DNA of 64,000 nucleotides from the NCBI GenBank assembly GCA_017416485.1, contig JAFQCH010000018.1, positions 1 through 64,000 of the forward strand. Direction: 5' to 3'. The notes below the pieces were generated by a model. It made no database searches and was not told where the DNA came from. It worked only from the letters and a program-made list of their open reading frames with translations. This DNA comes from Clostridia bacterium. GTDB lineage: Bacteria > Bacillota > Clostridia > Oscillospirales > Acutalibacteraceae. Made by a program: the position numbers and the translations under genes. Below are positions 18,305 to 28,037 of this stretch, piece by piece (the stretch's first letter is position 1; each line of letters begins with the position of its first letter).

Positions 18305-18333
18305 TTGCAAATTGAAAGAGTTAATGCTATAAT
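18305..18333 (+). promoter_or_regulatory. Predicted promoter of the 18.4-kb (+) operon
   Basis: TTGCAA (18305-18310), 17 nt, TATAAT (18328-18333) with an extended -10 TG. Confidence 0.7.
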
Positions 18334-18359
18334 GATTTTATAAAATGGAGGTGTGTGCC

Positions 18360-19214
18360 ATGATTTTATCCACACAAACACATGAAACTGCTGAACGCTT
18401 CGGTGATATTGAAGCTGTCAAGCATATCGCGCAGGCAGGTTTTGATGCCATTGACTATACCATGTTTGAAGACTACAACGAGCAGGAACTTTTTTATAAC
18501 GACAAGTATGAAGAATATGCCTATAAACTTTTGCAGACGGCAAAAGAAAACGGTGTCTTCTTCAATCAGGCACATGCACCGTTCCCGTCGTATAGAGTGG
18601 GCGATGATGAGTATAATAAAAAAACATACCCCAAACTGCACCGCAGCATTGAAATCTGCGGCATTCTGGGAGTGAAAAATATCATCATCCATCCTGTTGA
18701 TTTCAAAGGCGATAACAAAAAGAAAAACATCGCTATGTACAGGGATCTGCTTCCCACCGCAAAAAAAGCAGGGGTGAAGATTGCACTTGAGAATATGTGG
18801 ACACGCAATCCCCGCACCCGCAACATTTCTCCGAATGTATGCTCTGTTTCTTCCGAATTTGCAGATTTTCTGGAAGCGCTGGATCCCGCATGGTTTACCG
18901 CTTGCCTGGATTTAGGACACATTGGTCTTATTGGTGAGGATGAAGCACAATTCATCCATGCCCTCGGCAGAGAAAAGCTCACGGCTCTGCATGTGCATGA
19001 CACCACCTTTGTTGAAGATTCCCACACACTGCCGTTCTGCGGAAAAATGGATTGGAGTGCTATTACCAAAGCACTCAAGGATATCGGTTATAAGGGTGAT
19101 TTCACCTTTGAAGCAGATAATTTCCTCTCCCGTATTCCGAACGGCTTTTTTGATACCGCACTCAAATACATGCACGATTGCGGCAGATACTTAATTTCCA
19201 TGATCGAGGAGTAA
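18360..19214 (+). CDS. Sugar phosphate isomerase/epimerase-like TIM-barrel protein
   Basis: The 284-residue product has the xylose-isomerase-like TIM-barrel fold (AP endonuclease family 2). Metal-ligand positions are suggested by NQAHAPFP, IIHPVDF, IALENMW, CLDLGHIGL and LHVHDTT. It probably isomerises or epimerises a sugar or sugar acid. The start is ATG 18360 because GGAGGTG precedes it; an upstream in-frame ATG at 18345 is itself part of that RBS. It leads a (+) operon with a glycosyltransferase only 3 bp downstream. The exact substrate is not predictable. Confidence 0.85.
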   Translation: MILSTQTHETAERFGDIEAVKHIAQAGFDAIDYTMFEDYNEQELFYNDKYEEYAYKLLQTAKENGVFFNQAHAPFPSYRVGDDEYNKKTYPKLHRSIEICGILGVKNIIIHPVDFKGDNKKKNIAMYRDLLPTAKKAGVKIALENMWTRNPRTRNISPNVCSVSSEFADFLEALDPAWFTACLDLGHIGLIGEDEAQFIHALGREKLTALHVHDTTFVEDSHTLPFCGKMDWSAITKALKDIGYKGDFTFEADNFLSRIPNGFFDTALKYMHDCGRYLISMIEE

Positions 19215-19217
19215 AAA

Positions 19218-20156
19218 ATGAAAACCGTTGCTCTCATTATTCCGTGTTACAACGAAGCGGATGTGCTTGAACTGCTTCGTACAGAACTTTACAGAGTCTG
19301 CGATCCTTTGCAGCAATTTAATTTTGAATTTGTTTTTGTCAATGACGGTAGTAAGGATGAAACGCTCAACATTATCAAACGCTTTGCCGACACGGACAAG
19401 CGTTGTAAATTTATTTCATTTTCGCGTAATTTCGGCAAGGAAGCCGCCATGCTTGCAGGTATGCAGTATGCTGTGCATGCAGATTACATCGGTATTATTG
19501 ATGCCGATTTGCAGCATTCGCCCGATCTGATCCCCGAAATGATCGAAGCCTGCGAAACAGAAGGCTATGATGTTGCCGCAGCAAGAAGATCCGACCGTGA
19601 AGGCGAAGAAGCACTCAAGAGTGCTTTGTCAGGTGCTTTCTATAAGGTCATCAACAAGGTCAGCGAAATCAACATCAACGACAGCGCACAGGACTTCCGC
19701 ATTATGAAGCAAAAGGTTGTGCTGTCCATTCTGTCCATGCCCGAACGCATCCGTTTTTCCAAAGGCATCTTCACATGGGTTGGATTCAACACCAAGTGGT
19801 TCAGCCATGAAAACCGCGAACGTGCGGCAGGGGAAACCAAATGGTCGATTCGCAAACTTGCAAAATACGCATTGGACGGCATTTTAGGCTATACAACATC
19901 GCCGCTTCGCCTTGCTTTATGGCTTGGTGTGCTGTTGTGTGTTGTCGGTGTCGGTGTCGGCATTTATGCCGTTGTGTGCCGCTTTGTCTGCGATGAACTG
20001 CTCATGCAGTCCTTTATAACACTTTACAGTGTGCTGTTTCTGCTTGTCGGCATCCTGCTCGGTGTCATCGGCATTCTCGGTGAGTACCTTGCCCGTGTCT
20101 ACACCGAAATCAAAGGCAGACCCGTTTATATTATCTCTGAAACCAATACCAAATAA
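19218..20156 (+). CDS. Family 2 glycosyltransferase with C-terminal membrane helices (GtrB/DPM-like)
   Basis: The 312-residue protein has a GT-A catalytic domain at 1-~225: LIIPCYNEA at the start, NDGSKDET, and DADLQH (95-100) as the metal-binding DxD. Two transmembrane helices follow at about 232-252 and 266-292. This is the layout of bactoprenol glucosyltransferase GtrB and polyprenyl-phosphate sugar transferases, which move a sugar from a nucleotide donor to undecaprenyl phosphate. The product would decorate teichoic acids, glycans or other surface polymers. It is 3 bp after the epimerase gene. No flippase gene is adjacent. Confidence 0.9.
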   Translation: MKTVALIIPCYNEADVLELLRTELYRVCDPLQQFNFEFVFVNDGSKDETLNIIKRFADTDKRCKFISFSRNFGKEAAMLAGMQYAVHADYIGIIDADLQHSPDLIPEMIEACETEGYDVAAARRSDREGEEALKSALSGAFYKVINKVSEININDSAQDFRIMKQKVVLSILSMPERIRFSKGIFTWVGFNTKWFSHENRERAAGETKWSIRKLAKYALDGILGYTTSPLRLALWLGVLLCVVGVGVGIYAVVCRFVCDELLMQSFITLYSVLFLLVGILLGVIGILGEYLARVYTEIKGRPVYIISETNTK

Positions 20157-20180
20157 ATAATCTGAAAGGAAATATAAAAA

Positions 20181-20381
20181 ATGACTGTTACCAAAACCAC
20201 AAAAATCGGCGATATTCTTGACTTTGACAGAGGTGTTGCTCCCTTTTTCCTGAACATGGGCATGCACTGCCTCGGTTGTCCTTCCGCAAGAAGCGAAACC
20301 CTTGAACAGGCTTGTGCAGTTCACGGCGTGAATGCAGATGAACTTGTTTCTCAGATTAACGCTTATTTCGCAAACAAATAA
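20181..20381 (+). CDS. DUF1858-domain small protein
   Basis: This 66-residue protein carries the DUF1858 pattern: an N-terminal ILDFDRGVAPFFLNMGMHC and a CLGCPS cysteine motif, then a short helix pair. DUF1858 domains occur alone or joined to hybrid-cluster or redox proteins; a role in iron-sulfur or redox handling is inferred from the two cysteines. AAAGGAAAT at about 20164 serves as RBS. It abuts trmK with no spacer. Confidence 0.8.
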   Translation: MTVTKTTKIGDILDFDRGVAPFFLNMGMHCLGCPSARSETLEQACAVHGVNADELVSQINAYFANK

Positions 20382-21059
20382 GTGAATCCCGGCAAAAGAC
20401 TGACTGCCGCCGCAGAAACAGTGCGCCCGGGTAAACGGGTGGTTGATGTCGGTACGGATCATGCGTATCTGCCGGCATATCTGATTCTCGACGGAAAAAC
20501 ACCGCATTGCCTTGCTGTCGATATCGGCGCGGGCCCGCTTGAAAACGCAAGAAAAACGGTCGAAAAGTATGCACTTTCCGACCGTATTGTCCTGCGCATT
20601 TCTGATGGTTTGCATGCAGTTGCCCCCGAAGAAGCAGAAGACATCACCATCTGCGGCATGGGAGGCACATTGATGACGAAAATTCTGTCCGAATGCAAAT
20701 GGTTAAAAAAGCAAGATCTTCATCTTGTTCTGCAACCGCAGTCCCATGTGTGGGAGGTGCGCACTTTTCTTTTGCTGAACGGTTTTTGCATCGACAATGA
20801 AACCGTTCTGGAAGATGCAGGGAAGTTGTATATCACCATCAGTGCTTTTTATGACGGACAAGAACGTGAAGCAGATAATGGGTTCTGCTATTTCGGTACG
20901 CTGTTGCAAAAAAATGATACACTAACCTGTGCATACGCCGAAAACCTGTATCGTCAGTTGTGCATCCGTTTGCAGGCTTTGCAGAATGCAAATGTCTGCA
21001 ATGATGAAAGCGCATGGTTGCAGAATTGCCTTGCGTTTTATGAAAAGAACAAAAATTAA
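20382..21059 (+). CDS. trmK: tRNA (adenine22-N1)-methyltransferase TrmK
   Basis: This 225-residue Rossmann methyltransferase uses SAM to methylate N1 of A22 in bacterial tRNA. Motif I is VVDVGTDHAYLP, typical of the TrmK/YqfN family, and ICGMGG is the catalytic-loop signature. The start is GTG at 20382, directly after the TAA of the DUF1858 gene. It leaves KRL near the N-terminus as in relatives. It is followed by the Nif3-like gene, the same order as yqfN-yqfO in Bacillus, which supports the call. Confidence 0.9.
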   Translation: MNPGKRLTAAAETVRPGKRVVDVGTDHAYLPAYLILDGKTPHCLAVDIGAGPLENARKTVEKYALSDRIVLRISDGLHAVAPEEAEDITICGMGGTLMTKILSECKWLKKQDLHLVLQPQSHVWEVRTFLLLNGFCIDNETVLEDAGKLYITISAFYDGQEREADNGFCYFGTLLQKNDTLTCAYAENLYRQLCIRLQALQNANVCNDESAWLQNCLAFYEKNKN

Positions 21060-21080
21060 CTTTTACGGTGGTATTTTTAA

Positions 21081-21830
21081 GTGAAAATTTCTGTTGTTTA
21101 TAATTACATAGATGCCATTGCTCCCTTTGACACACAGATGTCCTTTGACAATGCGGGGCTTCTTGTCGGTGACCGCAATGCAGAATTCAACAATGCTTTG
21201 CTGTGTCTGGACATTACCCCGGCCGTGGTGGAAGAAGCCGTGCAGAAAAATTGCACGCTCATCATTTCGCATCATCCTGTTATCTTTCAAGCGGTCAAAA
21301 CCTGCCTTGCAAACAGCGTGCCGTATCTGCTTGCCAAAAACGGCTTAACTGCCATCTGTGCCCACACAAACTGGGATCAGGCGGTCGGCGGTGTGAATGA
21401 TACTCTGTGCAAAATTCTCGGCATTGATTGTTCCGCAACCGCACAACCGAATACGGAATTCAGAATCGGCACACTGGAAAATGAAATGTCTGCAAAGGAA
21501 TTTGCCCGTTTTGCGGCTGAAAAACTGCAAACGGCAGTGCGCACGACCTGCCCTGACAAGATGGTAAAGACCGTTGCCGTCTGCGGCGGTGCAGGAAGTG
21601 ATTATTATGAAGAAGCCGCCCTGAACGGTGCGGATCTGCTCCTGACGGGAGAAGTCAAGCACCATGAATTTCTTGCTGCGGATGCGCTCGGTTTTTCGTT
21701 GGCGGCCGCAGGACATTACGAAACGGAAGTTATTGCCATGACCGCTTTGGCAGAAAAACTGCGCGTTGTGTTCCCGATGAATACATTTTTTGTCAGTGAA
21801 CTGAGAAATCCGGTTGAAACGGTGATGTAA
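21081..21830 (+). CDS. Nif3-like dinuclear metal centre protein
   Basis: The 249-residue product is a member of the NIF3/YqfO/DUF34 family. Metal-ligand motifs are SHHPVIF near residue 74, AHTNWD near 95 and GEVKHHEF near 190. The family has GTP cyclohydrolase-like folds, and its cellular role is not settled. The start is GTG with GGTGG upstream. It lacks the long inserted PII-like domain of Bacillus YqfO, so it is the short form. It directly precedes rqcH: its TAA is followed at once by the rqcH ATG. Confidence 0.9.
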   Translation: MKISVVYNYIDAIAPFDTQMSFDNAGLLVGDRNAEFNNALLCLDITPAVVEEAVQKNCTLIISHHPVIFQAVKTCLANSVPYLLAKNGLTAICAHTNWDQAVGGVNDTLCKILGIDCSATAQPNTEFRIGTLENEMSAKEFARFAAEKLQTAVRTTCPDKMVKTVAVCGGAGSDYYEEAALNGADLLLTGEVKHHEFLAADALGFSLAAAGHYETEVIAMTALAEKLRVVFPMNTFFVSELRNPVETVM

Positions 21831-23567
21831 ATGGGAACAGACGGACTTTTTCTGCATTTTCTGAAAAATGAAATCGCTGACTTTGCCGTCGGTGCAAGAG
21901 TTGAAAAAATTTATCAGCCTGCCAAACACGAGGCGGTTTTGTTGTTGCGCACCCGCACCGAACAAAGAAAACTCTTTTTCTCGGCTTCGGGCAATTATCC
22001 TCGCGTGCATTTTACCACCATGGCGGTCGAAAACCCCATGAAACCGCCCATGCTTTGTATGCTTTTAAGGAAACATCTGACGGGAGCGATCGTAAAAAGC
22101 GTGTCGCAGGTCGGGCAGGACCGTATTCTGCGTTTTGATTTCGATGCCACCAATGAAATCGGTGATCGTGTCAACCGTGCACTGATTATTGAAATCATGG
22201 CACAGTACAGCAATATCATCCTCTTGGATGAAAATGAAGTTATTATCGATGCCGTCAAACGCATCGATGAAACCAAATCAAGTGTGCGTGAGATTTTACC
22301 CCATGTGCACTACTGTCTGCCTCCGCAGCAGAATAAACTGTCTTTCACCCGCAACACACCTGAAGAACTGACTGCAAGTGTGCTTGCAAAAGAAAATAAG
22401 CAGCTGTCGGGTGCTATTCTCGGCAGCATCGAAGGCATTTCTCCCTTGCTTGCAAATGAAATTGCCTACCGTGTCACCCTGGGTGATGTTGCCGTCAAAG
22501 AGATGTCTTCAGCCATGCAGGCAAGGCTGTCGCAAGAGCTTTCCGAATTGCAGCAAAAGGTATTGTCGGGCAGTGCAACACCGTGGTATTGTACTGATGT
22601 CGACGGGCAGATTGCGGAATATTCCTATATGCCCGTAACACACCACCCCATGTGTGCAAATGCAAAAACAGCGAACAGTTTTTCGGCTCTGCTTGATGCG
22701 TACAGTTTCGGTAAAGAACGCTATTTTCGATCAAAAGCCAAAGCCGCCGATTTGTTCAAAACCGTGGAAACACTCATTGAACGCACGGCAAGAAAGCTGT
22801 TGTTGCAACGCGAAGAACTCTCCGCCTGTGCCGATAAAGAGAGCAAACGCATTTTTGCGGAACTCATCAATGCAAACCTTTATCAGCTCGAAAAAGGCGC
22901 ATTTTATTACGATATTCCTAATTATTACGATAATTATAATGTTGTCCGCATCCCTGTGCAACCGCATCTTACCCCCACCGCTAACGCACAGCGCTATTAT
23001 AAGGAATATCGCAAAGCGCAGACCGCGGAAAAGATGCTGACCGATCTTATCGAAAAAGGCGAAGCGGAACTGGAATATTTCAAAACGGTTGAAGATGCAC
23101 TCAGTCGTGCGCAGACCGAACGCGAGTTAGGAGAAATTCGCTCCGAACTCAAAGATGCAGGTTATATCAAAAAGACCGCACAGGATAAAAAGAGCACAAA
23201 ACCCTTGCCGCCGTTGGAATTTACAAGTCCGAACGGATACAAAGTGTATGTCGGCAGAAACAATCTTCAAAATGAGCGATTGTCACTGAAAACCGCAGCC
23301 AAGAACGATTGGTGGTTCCACGTGCAGAAAGCGCCGGGTTCGCATGTTGTGCTCTCGACCAATGGGGAAGAAGTCCCTGCCGCAGATATGGAATATGCCG
23401 CCGCTGTTGCCGCATTTTTCAGTTCTTTGGCTTCGGGCGGGTTGGTTGAAGTCGATTACACACAGGTGAAAAATCTTAAAAAACCGCCTGCATCCGCACC
23501 GGGTTTTGTTATTTATCATGTTTACAAAACCATGCGCATTCAACCGCTTGATCCCGAAAAATCATGA
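21831..23567 (+). CDS. rqcH: RqcH, NEMF-family ribosome quality control factor
   Basis: The 578-residue protein is the bacterial Rqc2/NEMF homologue. It binds obstructed 50S subunits and recruits tRNA-Ala to add alanine tails. The NFACT-N domain (about 1-200) contains the D97-R98 pair in GQDRILRFDFD, which is needed for tRNA binding in RqcH. A helical H2TH/coiled-coil region (about 260-440) follows. The C-terminal NFACT-R domain (about 455-570) contains NDWWFHVQKAPGSHVVL. It is also annotated as a fibronectin-binding protein in older databases, which is likely misleading. It overlaps the next gene by 4 nt. Confidence 0.93.
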   Translation: MGTDGLFLHFLKNEIADFAVGARVEKIYQPAKHEAVLLLRTRTEQRKLFFSASGNYPRVHFTTMAVENPMKPPMLCMLLRKHLTGAIVKSVSQVGQDRILRFDFDATNEIGDRVNRALIIEIMAQYSNIILLDENEVIIDAVKRIDETKSSVREILPHVHYCLPPQQNKLSFTRNTPEELTASVLAKENKQLSGAILGSIEGISPLLANEIAYRVTLGDVAVKEMSSAMQARLSQELSELQQKVLSGSATPWYCTDVDGQIAEYSYMPVTHHPMCANAKTANSFSALLDAYSFGKERYFRSKAKAADLFKTVETLIERTARKLLLQREELSACADKESKRIFAELINANLYQLEKGAFYYDIPNYYDNYNVVRIPVQPHLTPTANAQRYYKEYRKAQTAEKMLTDLIEKGEAELEYFKTVEDALSRAQTERELGEIRSELKDAGYIKKTAQDKKSTKPLPPLEFTSPNGYKVYVGRNNLQNERLSLKTAAKNDWWFHVQKAPGSHVVLSTNGEEVPAADMEYAAAVAAFFSSLASGGLVEVDYTQVKNLKKPPASAPGFVIYHVYKTMRIQPLDPEKS

Positions 23568-24163
23568 AACTGAACAAGGAATTTTATTTGTGTGACGGGC
23601 TTACTTTAAGCCGTAACCTGCTCGGCAAGGTGCTGTGCAGAAAAACCGAAAACAGTGTTCTGAAAGCCCGCATCATTGAAACCGAAGCCTACATGGGACA
23701 TGGCGACAAAGCAGCCCATGCCTCCAAAGGAAAAACAGACCGCACCGCCGTGCTGTTTGAAGACGGCGGCAAGACTTACATTTACCTTATTTACGGTATG
23801 TACTGCTGTCTGAACATTTCCGCTAATGTCACAGATATGCCGGACTGTGTGCTCATCCGTGCGCTGGAACCCATGGAAGGCATGGATGCCATGTGTCGGA
23901 ACCGCAATACGGACAAGGTTTTCAATCTTTGTTCCGGGCCGGGCAAACTGTGTCAGGCGATGCAGTTGTCAAAGCAAGATAATGCAACGGATTTGACAGG
24001 TGACCGTATATGGATTGAAGATGACGGTTTTGTTGTGAATGAAATTGCAACCTCAAAGCGCATCAATATTGATTATGCCGAAGAAGCTATCGACTTTTTG
24101 TGGCGGTTTTATATTCCCGATAATCCTAATTTATCTGTAAAAATTAAAAAACAAAAATCTTAA
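23564..24163 (+). CDS. 3-methyladenine (alkyladenine) DNA glycosylase, AAG/Mpg family
   Basis: The 199-residue enzyme removes alkylated purines and hypoxanthine from DNA. IETEAYMG contains the catalytic Glu and the stretch DKAAHASKGKTDRT the family signature; YLIYGMYCCLN matches the tyrosine-bearing DNA-intercalating region. SGPGKLCQAM is the conserved C-terminal motif. Length is normal. The start overlaps the rqcH stop by 4 nt (ATGA), so it is the last gene of this operon. Confidence 0.92.
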   Translation: MKLNKEFYLCDGLTLSRNLLGKVLCRKTENSVLKARIIETEAYMGHGDKAAHASKGKTDRTAVLFEDGGKTYIYLIYGMYCCLNISANVTDMPDCVLIRALEPMEGMDAMCRNRNTDKVFNLCSGPGKLCQAMQLSKQDNATDLTGDRIWIEDDGFVVNEIATSKRINIDYAEEAIDFLWRFYIPDNPNLSVKIKKQKS

Positions 24164-24187
24164 CATAAAGAATGTGAGGAATGAATT

Positions 24188-25858
24188 ATGGCAAAATACG
24201 CAATCGGTGTTGACTACGGTACACTTTCGGGCAGAGCATTGCTTGTGGATGTGCAAAGCGGTGAAGAACTCTGCTCGGCAGTTCTCGATTATCCCCATGC
24301 CGTTATGGATGAAACCTTGCCCTGCGGCAAAAAATTAGGTGTGGACTGGGCTTTACAGCATCCGCAGGACTATCTGGATGTGCTTTACACCACCATTCCT
24401 GCCATTCTTAAAGAATCCAAAATCAACCCTGCCGATGTCATCGGTATCGGTCTTGATTTTACAGCCTGCACATTGTTGCCTGTTAAAAGAGACGGCACAC
24501 CGCTGTGCTTCATGGAAGAATACAAGAGTGAACCCCACGCCTATGTGAAGCTGTGGAAACACCATGCCGCACAGGCGCAGGCAAACAAACTCAACGAGAT
24601 TGCAGAATCACGCGGTGAAGAATGGCTCAAGAACTACGGCGGAAAAATTTCTTCCGAATGGGCAATCCCGAAGATTTGGCAGGTGCTCGATGAAGCCCCC
24701 GAAATCTACGAAGCCGCAGATACCTTTATTGAAGCCGCTGATTGGGTTACATGGCAGCTTTGCGGTAAAGAAAACAGAAGTGCCTGCTGTGCAGGTTACA
24801 AAGAAATGTGGAACAAGCGCACGGGCTATCCGTCCAAAGATTTCTTCAAAGCGCTTGATGCAAGACTTGAAAACGTTGTCGAAGATAAACTCGGCAAAGA
24901 AATCAGCCCCATGGGCGGCAAAGCAGGTGAACTGACCGCTGAAATGGCAGCTAAAACAGGTCTTTGCGAAGGCACCGCTGTTGCGGTCGGCATTATCGAT
25001 GCACACGTTTTCGTACCTGCTGTCGGCATTGCCGAAGAAGGTAAAATGCTTGCCATTATGGGTACTTCCACCTGTCATATGCTTCTCGGTAAAGAAGAAA
25101 AGCAGGTGCAGGGTATGTGCGGTGTGGTTGAAGACGGCATTCTGCCCGGATTCTTCGGCTACGAAGCAGGTCAGTCCTGTGTGGGTGACCACTTTGCATG
25201 GTTTATTGACAACTGTGTGCCCGAATCTTACAAAAAAGCAGCCGCAGAAGAAGGCATGAATATACATAAATATCTTCGTTCCAAGGCCGAAAAACTGAAA
25301 GCCGGCGAATCCGGTCTTGTTGCACTCGATTGGTGGAACGGCAATCGTTCCTGCCTTGTTGACGTGGATCTGACGGGTATGATGCTCGGAATGACTCTGC
25401 AGACCAAACCTGAAGAAATCTACAGAGCACTCATTGAAGCCACGGCATACGGCACAAGAATGATCATCGAAACCTTCCGTGAATACGGTGTTCCCGTGCA
25501 TGAGTTCTATGCCGCAGGCGGCATTGCCAAGAAAGATCCCATGACCATGCAGATCTATGCCGATATCATCCGCATGCCCATCCGCATTGCAGGCAGTGAT
25601 CAGGGCGGTGCACTCGGCTCGGCTATTTTCGGTGCTTGTGCCGCAGGAAAAGAAAACGGCGGTTATGATGATGTTTTTGAAGCCGCAAAGAAACTCGGTA
25701 AGGTTATGGATACGGTTTATTATCCCAACGAAAAATCCGCAGAAATTTACGATGCACTGTTTGCCGAATACAGAATTCTGCATGATTACTTCGGCAGAGG
25801 TGCCAATGACGTTATGAAGCGCCTTAAAAACATCAAAAAGAAAGTGGCAGGTGTGTAA
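24188..25858 (+). CDS. araB: L-ribulokinase AraB
   Basis: This 556-residue FGGY-family kinase phosphorylates L-ribulose to L-ribulose 5-phosphate. [13 protein letters not shown] is the N-terminal phosphate-binding segment, GLDFTACT the substrate region, MGTSTCHM and [12 protein letters not shown] the ATP-binding motifs. E. coli AraB is 566 residues. The RBS is GAGGAATG before ATG 24188. It is the first gene of an araB-araA-araD set, so L-arabinose enters the pentose phosphate pathway. No transporter or AraR is in the window. Confidence 0.96.
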   Translation: MAKYAIGVDYGTLSGRALLVDVQSGEELCSAVLDYPHAVMDETLPCGKKLGVDWALQHPQDYLDVLYTTIPAILKESKINPADVIGIGLDFTACTLLPVKRDGTPLCFMEEYKSEPHAYVKLWKHHAAQAQANKLNEIAESRGEEWLKNYGGKISSEWAIPKIWQVLDEAPEIYEAADTFIEAADWVTWQLCGKENRSACCAGYKEMWNKRTGYPSKDFFKALDARLENVVEDKLGKEISPMGGKAGELTAEMAAKTGLCEGTAVAVGIIDAHVFVPAVGIAEEGKMLAIMGTSTCHMLLGKEEKQVQGMCGVVEDGILPGFFGYEAGQSCVGDHFAWFIDNCVPESYKKAAAEEGMNIHKYLRSKAEKLKAGESGLVALDWWNGNRSCLVDVDLTGMMLGMTLQTKPEEIYRALIEATAYGTRMIIETFREYGVPVHEFYAAGGIAKKDPMTMQIYADIIRMPIRIAGSDQGGALGSAIFGACAAGKENGGYDDVFEAAKKLGKVMDTVYYPNEKSAEIYDALFAEYRILHDYFGRGANDVMKRLKNIKKKVAGV

Positions 25859-25859
25859 G

Positions 25860-27329
25860 ATGAAACAGAATAAATTCTACTTTGTTGTCGGTTCACAGCA
25901 CCTTTACGGTCCCGAAACCCTGCAGATGGTCGATGCGGATGCAAAGACAATGGTAGACGGTTTTAATGCCGATGAGAATATTCCTTGCGAAATTGTTTTT
26001 CTGCCTTGCGTGAAAACTTCTGCCGAAATTGCGGATGTTATGAATAAAGCCAATAATGACCCCGCTTGCGCAGGTGTCATCTGCTGGATGCACACCTTCT
26101 CTCCATCCAAAATGTGGATCAAAGGTCTTTCCATGTTGCAAAAGCCCTATCTGCATCTGAACACGCAGTTCAACCGTGATATTCCGTGGAGCACCATCGA
26201 CATGGATTTCATGAATCTTAACCAGTCTGCCCACGGTGACCGCGAACACGGCTACATCACAGCCCGTCTGAACAAAGCCCGCAAAGTTATTGCAGGCCAT
26301 TGGGAAAATGCCGACTTCCGCAAGGAAATCGGTGTGTGGATGCGTGCTGCCGTCGGCTATAAAGAGAGCATGTCCCTTCGTTGCCTGCGCATTTCCGATA
26401 ATATGCGTTCCGTTGCTGTTACCGACGGCGACAAGGTCGAAGCACAGTACAAACTCGGTTGGGAAATTGAACACTACGGTGTCGGCGATATCATCAACTA
26501 TGTTGAACAGGTCACTGATTCCGAAATCGATGCACAGATCGAAGAATACAAAAAATATTACACCTTTGCGACTGATAACACGGATGCTGTCCGTTATCAG
26601 GCTCGTGAAGAAATTGCCATCAAGCGCTTTATGGATGAAAGAGGCTTCACCGCTTTTCATACCAATTTTGAAGATCTGCAGGGGCTTCGTCAGTTGCCCG
26701 GTCTTGCATCGCAGGATCTCATGCGCCTCGGCTACGGCTTCGGTGCAGAAGGCGACTGGAAGGTAGCCGCCATGACAAGAGTGCTCAAAGCCATGACCGC
26801 AGATATGAACGGCGGAACGGCATTCATGGAAGACTATACCTATCATTTTGAACCCGGTAACGAAATGATTATGGGTGCACACATGCTCGAAATCTGCCCG
26901 ACCATTGCGCAGACCAAGCCCGAAATTCAGGTACATCCCCTCGGCATCGGCGGCAGGGAAGACCCCGCAAGACTTGTCTTCAAAGCCAAGCCCGGTGCTG
27001 CCATTGTTGTTTCTCTTGTCGATATGGGAACCCATCTTCGCATGATCGTCAATGACATCGAATGCGTTGAACAGGTCAACGAAATGCCCAAACTGCCGGT
27101 TTCCGGTGTGCTGTGGAAGCCGATGCCAAACCTTAAAACATCCGCAGAAGCATGGATTTATGCAGGCGGTGCACATCATTCTGTGCTGTCTTATGATGTC
27201 ACGGCAGAAATGATGCGTGACTTTGCCGAAATGGCAGGAATTGAATTTGTGCACATCAATAAAAATACAAAAATTGCAGATTTCAGACGCGAACTGCAAT
27301 ACAATGCCGTCATTTTCGGCAGAGGTTAA
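25860..27329 (+). CDS. araA: L-arabinose isomerase AraA
   Basis: The 489-residue enzyme converts L-arabinose to L-ribulose. FYFVVGSQHLYG at the start, MHTFSPSKMWI, LHLNTQFNRDIPW, and the Mn-binding E/H positions in MEDYTYHFEPGNE and GAHMLEI are typical. ATG 25860 is chosen: it lies one base after the araB TAA with AGGTG upstream. An alternative GTG at 25851 would add three residues and overlap araB. Confidence 0.96.
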   Translation: MKQNKFYFVVGSQHLYGPETLQMVDADAKTMVDGFNADENIPCEIVFLPCVKTSAEIADVMNKANNDPACAGVICWMHTFSPSKMWIKGLSMLQKPYLHLNTQFNRDIPWSTIDMDFMNLNQSAHGDREHGYITARLNKARKVIAGHWENADFRKEIGVWMRAAVGYKESMSLRCLRISDNMRSVAVTDGDKVEAQYKLGWEIEHYGVGDIINYVEQVTDSEIDAQIEEYKKYYTFATDNTDAVRYQAREEIAIKRFMDERGFTAFHTNFEDLQGLRQLPGLASQDLMRLGYGFGAEGDWKVAAMTRVLKAMTADMNGGTAFMEDYTYHFEPGNEMIMGAHMLEICPTIAQTKPEIQVHPLGIGGREDPARLVFKAKPGAAIVVSLVDMGTHLRMIVNDIECVEQVNEMPKLPVSGVLWKPMPNLKTSAEAWIYAGGAHHSVLSYDVTAEMMRDFAEMAGIEFVHINKNTKIADFRRELQYNAVIFGRG

Positions 27330-27332
27330 GCT

Positions 27333-28031
27333 ATGTTTGAAGAACTGAAACAACGCGTATATGAAGCCAATATGATGCTTCCCGCGTATGGCATTGCTCC
27401 TTTTACCTGGGGCAATGCTTCGGAAATCGACCGTGAAGCAGGTGTGTTTGCCATCAAACCCTCGGGGGTTGCTTACTGTGATTTAAAGCCCGATGATATT
27501 GTGGTTCTGAATATGAACGGCGAAGTGGTGGACGGTAATCTCAATCCGTCCTCCGACACCGCAACCCATCTTGAACTATATAAGGCATTTCTGACCCTTG
27601 GCGGGGTTGTGCACAGTCATTCCGAATTTGCTGTGGCCTTTGCGCAGGCAGGACGTGACATTCCTGCCTACGGCACAACTCATGCCGACTTTGCCTATGG
27701 TGATATTCCTTGTTGCCGTGCACTCACCAAAGAAGAAATCGAAGGCGAATACGAAAAGAATACAGGCCTTGTCATTGCCGAACATTTTGCAAAGAACAAT
27801 CTTGATCCCAATGCAATTGTAGCGGTCAATGTCAAGTCACACGGACCCTTTGCATGGGGCAAAAATGCAAAAGAAGCCGCCAAAAATGCCGCAACACTCG
27901 AAATCGTTGCTCGGATGGCACTTAAAACGGAGCTGCTCGGCGGTAAAGAACGAGTAGACAACAATCTTTTGGATAAGCATTATTTTCGTAAGCACGGCGA
28001 AAATGCTTATTACGGTCAGAAAACGGAGTAA
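27333..28031 (+). CDS. araD: L-ribulose-5-phosphate 4-epimerase AraD
   Basis: This 232-residue class II aldolase-like enzyme makes D-xylulose 5-phosphate. WGNASEIDR, KPSGVAY, DTATHLELYKAF, HSHSEFAVAFAQ with the zinc histidines, and GTTHADFAYG are visible. The size is that of E. coli AraD (231). It begins 3 bp after araA. Confidence 0.96.
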   Translation: MFEELKQRVYEANMMLPAYGIAPFTWGNASEIDREAGVFAIKPSGVAYCDLKPDDIVVLNMNGEVVDGNLNPSSDTATHLELYKAFLTLGGVVHSHSEFAVAFAQAGRDIPAYGTTHADFAYGDIPCCRALTKEEIEGEYEKNTGLVIAEHFAKNNLDPNAIVAVNVKSHGPFAWGKNAKEAAKNAATLEIVARMALKTELLGGKERVDNNLLDKHYFRKHGENAYYGQKTE

Positions 28032-28037
28032 ACAACC